IMG/VR virus record: IMGVR_UViG_3300046455_000120
Location: 1 to 30,180 of that record
DNA: 30,180 nt
Reading direction: 5' to 3' (one strand)
Source: a virus
Part shown: in pieces, positions 28,354 through 30,180 of the stretch
How the letters are laid out: every line of letters starts with the position of its first letter
Numbering within the stretch: the first letter of the stretch is position 1
Position numbers and translations under genes: made by a program
The notes under the pieces: model-generated
Told to the model about the DNA's origin: nothing
Database searches by the model: none
What the model saw: only the letters and a program-made list of their open reading frames with translations

Positions 28354-30180
28354 TGAGCGAAGCTCGCGCGCAGGGCGACACTGCTCTCTCCACCGATAAC
28401 ACCGTCGTCCGGTGGATCAAGGAGATCGAGCTGTACGAATCCAAGGCTGATGCATGGGAGACCAAATCGAAGAAGATCCTGCGCCGGTATAAGGACGAGC
28501 GGAACGCGCGCGAGGGCAAGGAGAGCCGGTATAACGTGCTCTGGTCGAATATCCAGACGCTGCTCCCGGCGCTCTATTCGAAGAATCCGAAGCCGGACTT
28601 TCAGCGACGCTTTCTCGATGCCGATCCGGTCGGCCGCGTGACGTGTCAGGTGCTTGAGCGCGCCACGAGCTTTACGCTCGACAAGGAAGACTTCTTTCTC
28701 ACCGCGCGTCAGTGCGTGACCGATCGGCTGTTACCGGGTCGCGGCACGGTCTGGATTCGCTATGTGCCGCACTTCGCCGAGGGCGGGGACGGCATGCTTG
28801 GCAACGAAGGCGCGGAGATTGATGACGACGCCGACGCCAACGAAGCCCCGGACGTTCCGCAGACAGCATCGAGCGGCGAGCCGATCGTCGACGTTGAATA
28901 CGAAGAGATCGACATCGATTACGTGCACTGGTCGGACTTCGGCCATACGATCGCCCGCACATGGCAGGAAGTGCGCGCCGTGTGGCGCATCTGCTACCTG
29001 ACGCGCGAGGAACTGGTGAAGCGCTTCGGGGCCGACAAGGGCAAGCGCGTGCCGCTCGACTACAAGCCGGAAGACCTGAAGGGGCAGGAGGTCACGGAAT
29101 ACCAGCAGAAAGCGCGTATCTACGAGATCTGGGACAAGACGACGAAGAAGGTCTATTGGCTCTCGAAGGGCATGATGTTCGAATGCCTCGACGAGCGGGA
29201 CGACATGCTCGGGCTCGAAGACTTCTTCCCATGCCCGCGCCCGATGCTGCCGAACCATGCCAACGATACGGTCATCCCGGTGCCTGACTACGCGATGTAT
29301 CAGGATCAGGCGAACTCGCTTGACGATCTGACCTCGCGTTGCAAGCTGCTGTCGGATGCGCTGCGCGTGGCCGGAGTCTACGATTCGAGCGTGCCGGGGC
29401 TCGCGCAGATCCTTGCGGGTGGCTATGACAACCGGCTCGTGCCGGTCGACTCATGGGCGGCATTCGCGGAGAAGGGCGGCGTACAGGGGGCGATTGCGTT
29501 CATCCCTATGCAGGAGATCGCCGAGACGCTCCAATCGCTCTACGAGACGCGCGAGAAGGTCAAGCAGGACCTGTACGAGATCACCGGCATGGCCGACATC
29601 ATTCGCGGCTCGACCGATCCTGACGAGACCTACGGCGCGCAGAAGATCAAATCCAATTGGGCATCGATCCGCCTGGTGGATATGCAAGCCGAGGTGCAGC
29701 GTTTCGCGCGTGATGTCGTCGTGCTGGTGGCTGAAGTGCTCGCCAATCAGTTCGACATCAAGACGCTCGCCGAGATCTCCGGCTATCCGCTGATGACCGC
29801 GCAGGAGAAGCAGATTGCGCAGATGATCACGCAGATGGGTGGCACGCTGCCTGATGACATGGAAAAGCCATTCAGCGAGCCAACGTGGGAAGAGGTCGAC
29901 AAGCTGCTACGCGATTCGAACATGCGCCATTTCCGGCTCGACATCGAGACCGACTCGACGCTCAAGATGGACCAGATGCAGGAGAAGCAGGACCGCACCG
30001 AGTTTCTGACGGCGGTTGGCGGCTTCCTGAAGTCGGCCGAAGGCGCAGATCCGGCCATGATGCCTCTGCTCGGCCAGATGCTCATGTTCGCGGTGCGCGC
30101 GTTCCCGGTCGGAAAGCAGATGGAGTCTTGCTTGCAAGAGACGGTTGATGCGCTTGAGAAGCGGGCCAAGCAGGCGCAGA
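28353..30180 (+). CDS. Portal protein, cut by the right window edge
   Basis: 609 codons are open to the end of the window with no stop. The N-terminus has KESRYNVLWSNIQTLLPALYSKNPKPDFQRRF, the pattern of portal proteins of P22/Bcep-type podoviruses. Other segments are DYVHWSDFGH, VPDYAMYQDQANSLDDLTSRC and DLYEITGMADIIRGSTDPDETYGAQKIKSNWAS (the central stem/crown region). An acidic insertion (IDDDADANEAPDVP) is near residue 155. It forms the dodecameric DNA channel in the capsid vertex. Capsid and scaffold genes should follow to the right. Confidence 0.85.
   Translation, partial: MSEARAQGDTALSTDNTVVRWIKEIELYESKADAWETKSKKILRRYKDERNAREGKESRYNVLWSNIQTLLPALYSKNPKPDFQRRFLDADPVGRVTCQVLERATSFTLDKEDFFLTARQCVTDRLLPGRGTVWIRYVPHFAEGGDGMLGNEGAEIDDDADANEAPDVPQTASSGEPIVDVEYEEIDIDYVHWSDFGHTIARTWQEVRAVWRICYLTREELVKRFGADKGKRVPLDYKPEDLKGQEVTEYQQKARIYEIWDKTTKKVYWLSKGMMFECLDERDDMLGLEDFFPCPRPMLPNHANDTVIPVPDYAMYQDQANSLDDLTSRCKLLSDALRVAGVYDSSVPGLAQILAGGYDNRLVPVDSWAAFAEKGGVQGAIAFIPMQEIAETLQSLYETREKVKQDLYEITGMADIIRGSTDPDETYGAQKIKSNWASIRLVDMQAEVQRFARDVVVLVAEVLANQFDIKTLAEISGYPLMTAQEKQIAQMITQMGGTLPDDMEKPFSEPTWEEVDKLLRDSNMRHFRLDIETDSTLKMDQMQEKQDRTEFLTAVGGFLKSAEGADPAMMPLLGQMLMFAVRAFPVGKQMESCLQETVDALEKRAKQAQ

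Noticed and set aside
1-30180. CRISPR array, tRNA or rRNA genes, insertion sequences
   Set aside because: No regular spacer-repeat array, no cloverleaf and no transposase with inverted ends found by reading.

Overview
The window is a gene-dense, GC-rich stretch of a temperate, tailed phage of podovirus type (short tail). The host is probably a Burkholderia or Paraburkholderia or a close relative. This is judged from protein style and base composition only; I could not run a search. Nearly every gene overlaps or abuts its neighbour (ATGA, GTGA, TGATG junctions), and no chromosomal housekeeping gene is present.

Layout. (1) 1-6409, plus strand: the end of the late operon. It holds internal-virion (ejection) proteins, one with a frameshift near 1855-1882, then an antisense HNH endonuclease insertion, a glycine-rich tail fibre that seems to start at ATT, and a lysis cassette (small conserved protein, tiny membrane protein, GH108 endolysin, 3TM-type holin). 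(2) 6410-6844: a small lipoprotein gene on the minus strand with its own promoter, followed by an AT-rich region that looks like a complete attP. (3) 6844-15711, minus strand: the leftward early operon. In order of transcription it holds small proteins, a secreted protein, an HNH/AP2 endonuclease, tiny membrane proteins, a coiled-coil protein, RecT, a YqaJ-type exonuclease, NinB, an unknown protein, an XRE regulator, a winged-helix-like protein, a C5 methyltransferase with a second full-length reading frame over the same DNA, excisionase and integrase. (4) 15712-16772: a lambda-like switch with matching operators at PL and PR, a CI-like repressor and a downstream companion gene. (5) 16773-21453, plus strand: Cro, CII-like, O-like and P-like replication proteins, a DPPY methyltransferase, a RuvC-like nuclease, small proteins and an RMF-like protein. 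(6) 21446-30180, plus strand: a disordered protein, the terminase subunits, four receptor-binding or virion-surface genes (including a pectate-lyase-fold spike and a clan GH-A-like glycosidase), and the portal gene, which runs off the right edge.

How it works together. Repressor bound at paired operators would silence PL and PR. After induction PL gives recombination and excision functions, PR gives replication functions, and the late genes give packaging, virion and lysis. Capsid, scaffold and the tail connector genes are absent. They would fit between the right end (portal) and the left end (ejection proteins), so the window is probably part of a circular or circularly permuted map. The intact attP between lysis genes and integrase also points to a non-integrated form.

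Most notable: two overlapping same-strand reading frames over the C5 methyltransferase, both with plausible start and stop junctions; a reconstructed operator set; a three-repeat, 11-bp-phased integrase arm site; a probable ATT start codon; a phage RMF-like protein; and a tail-associated glycosidase.
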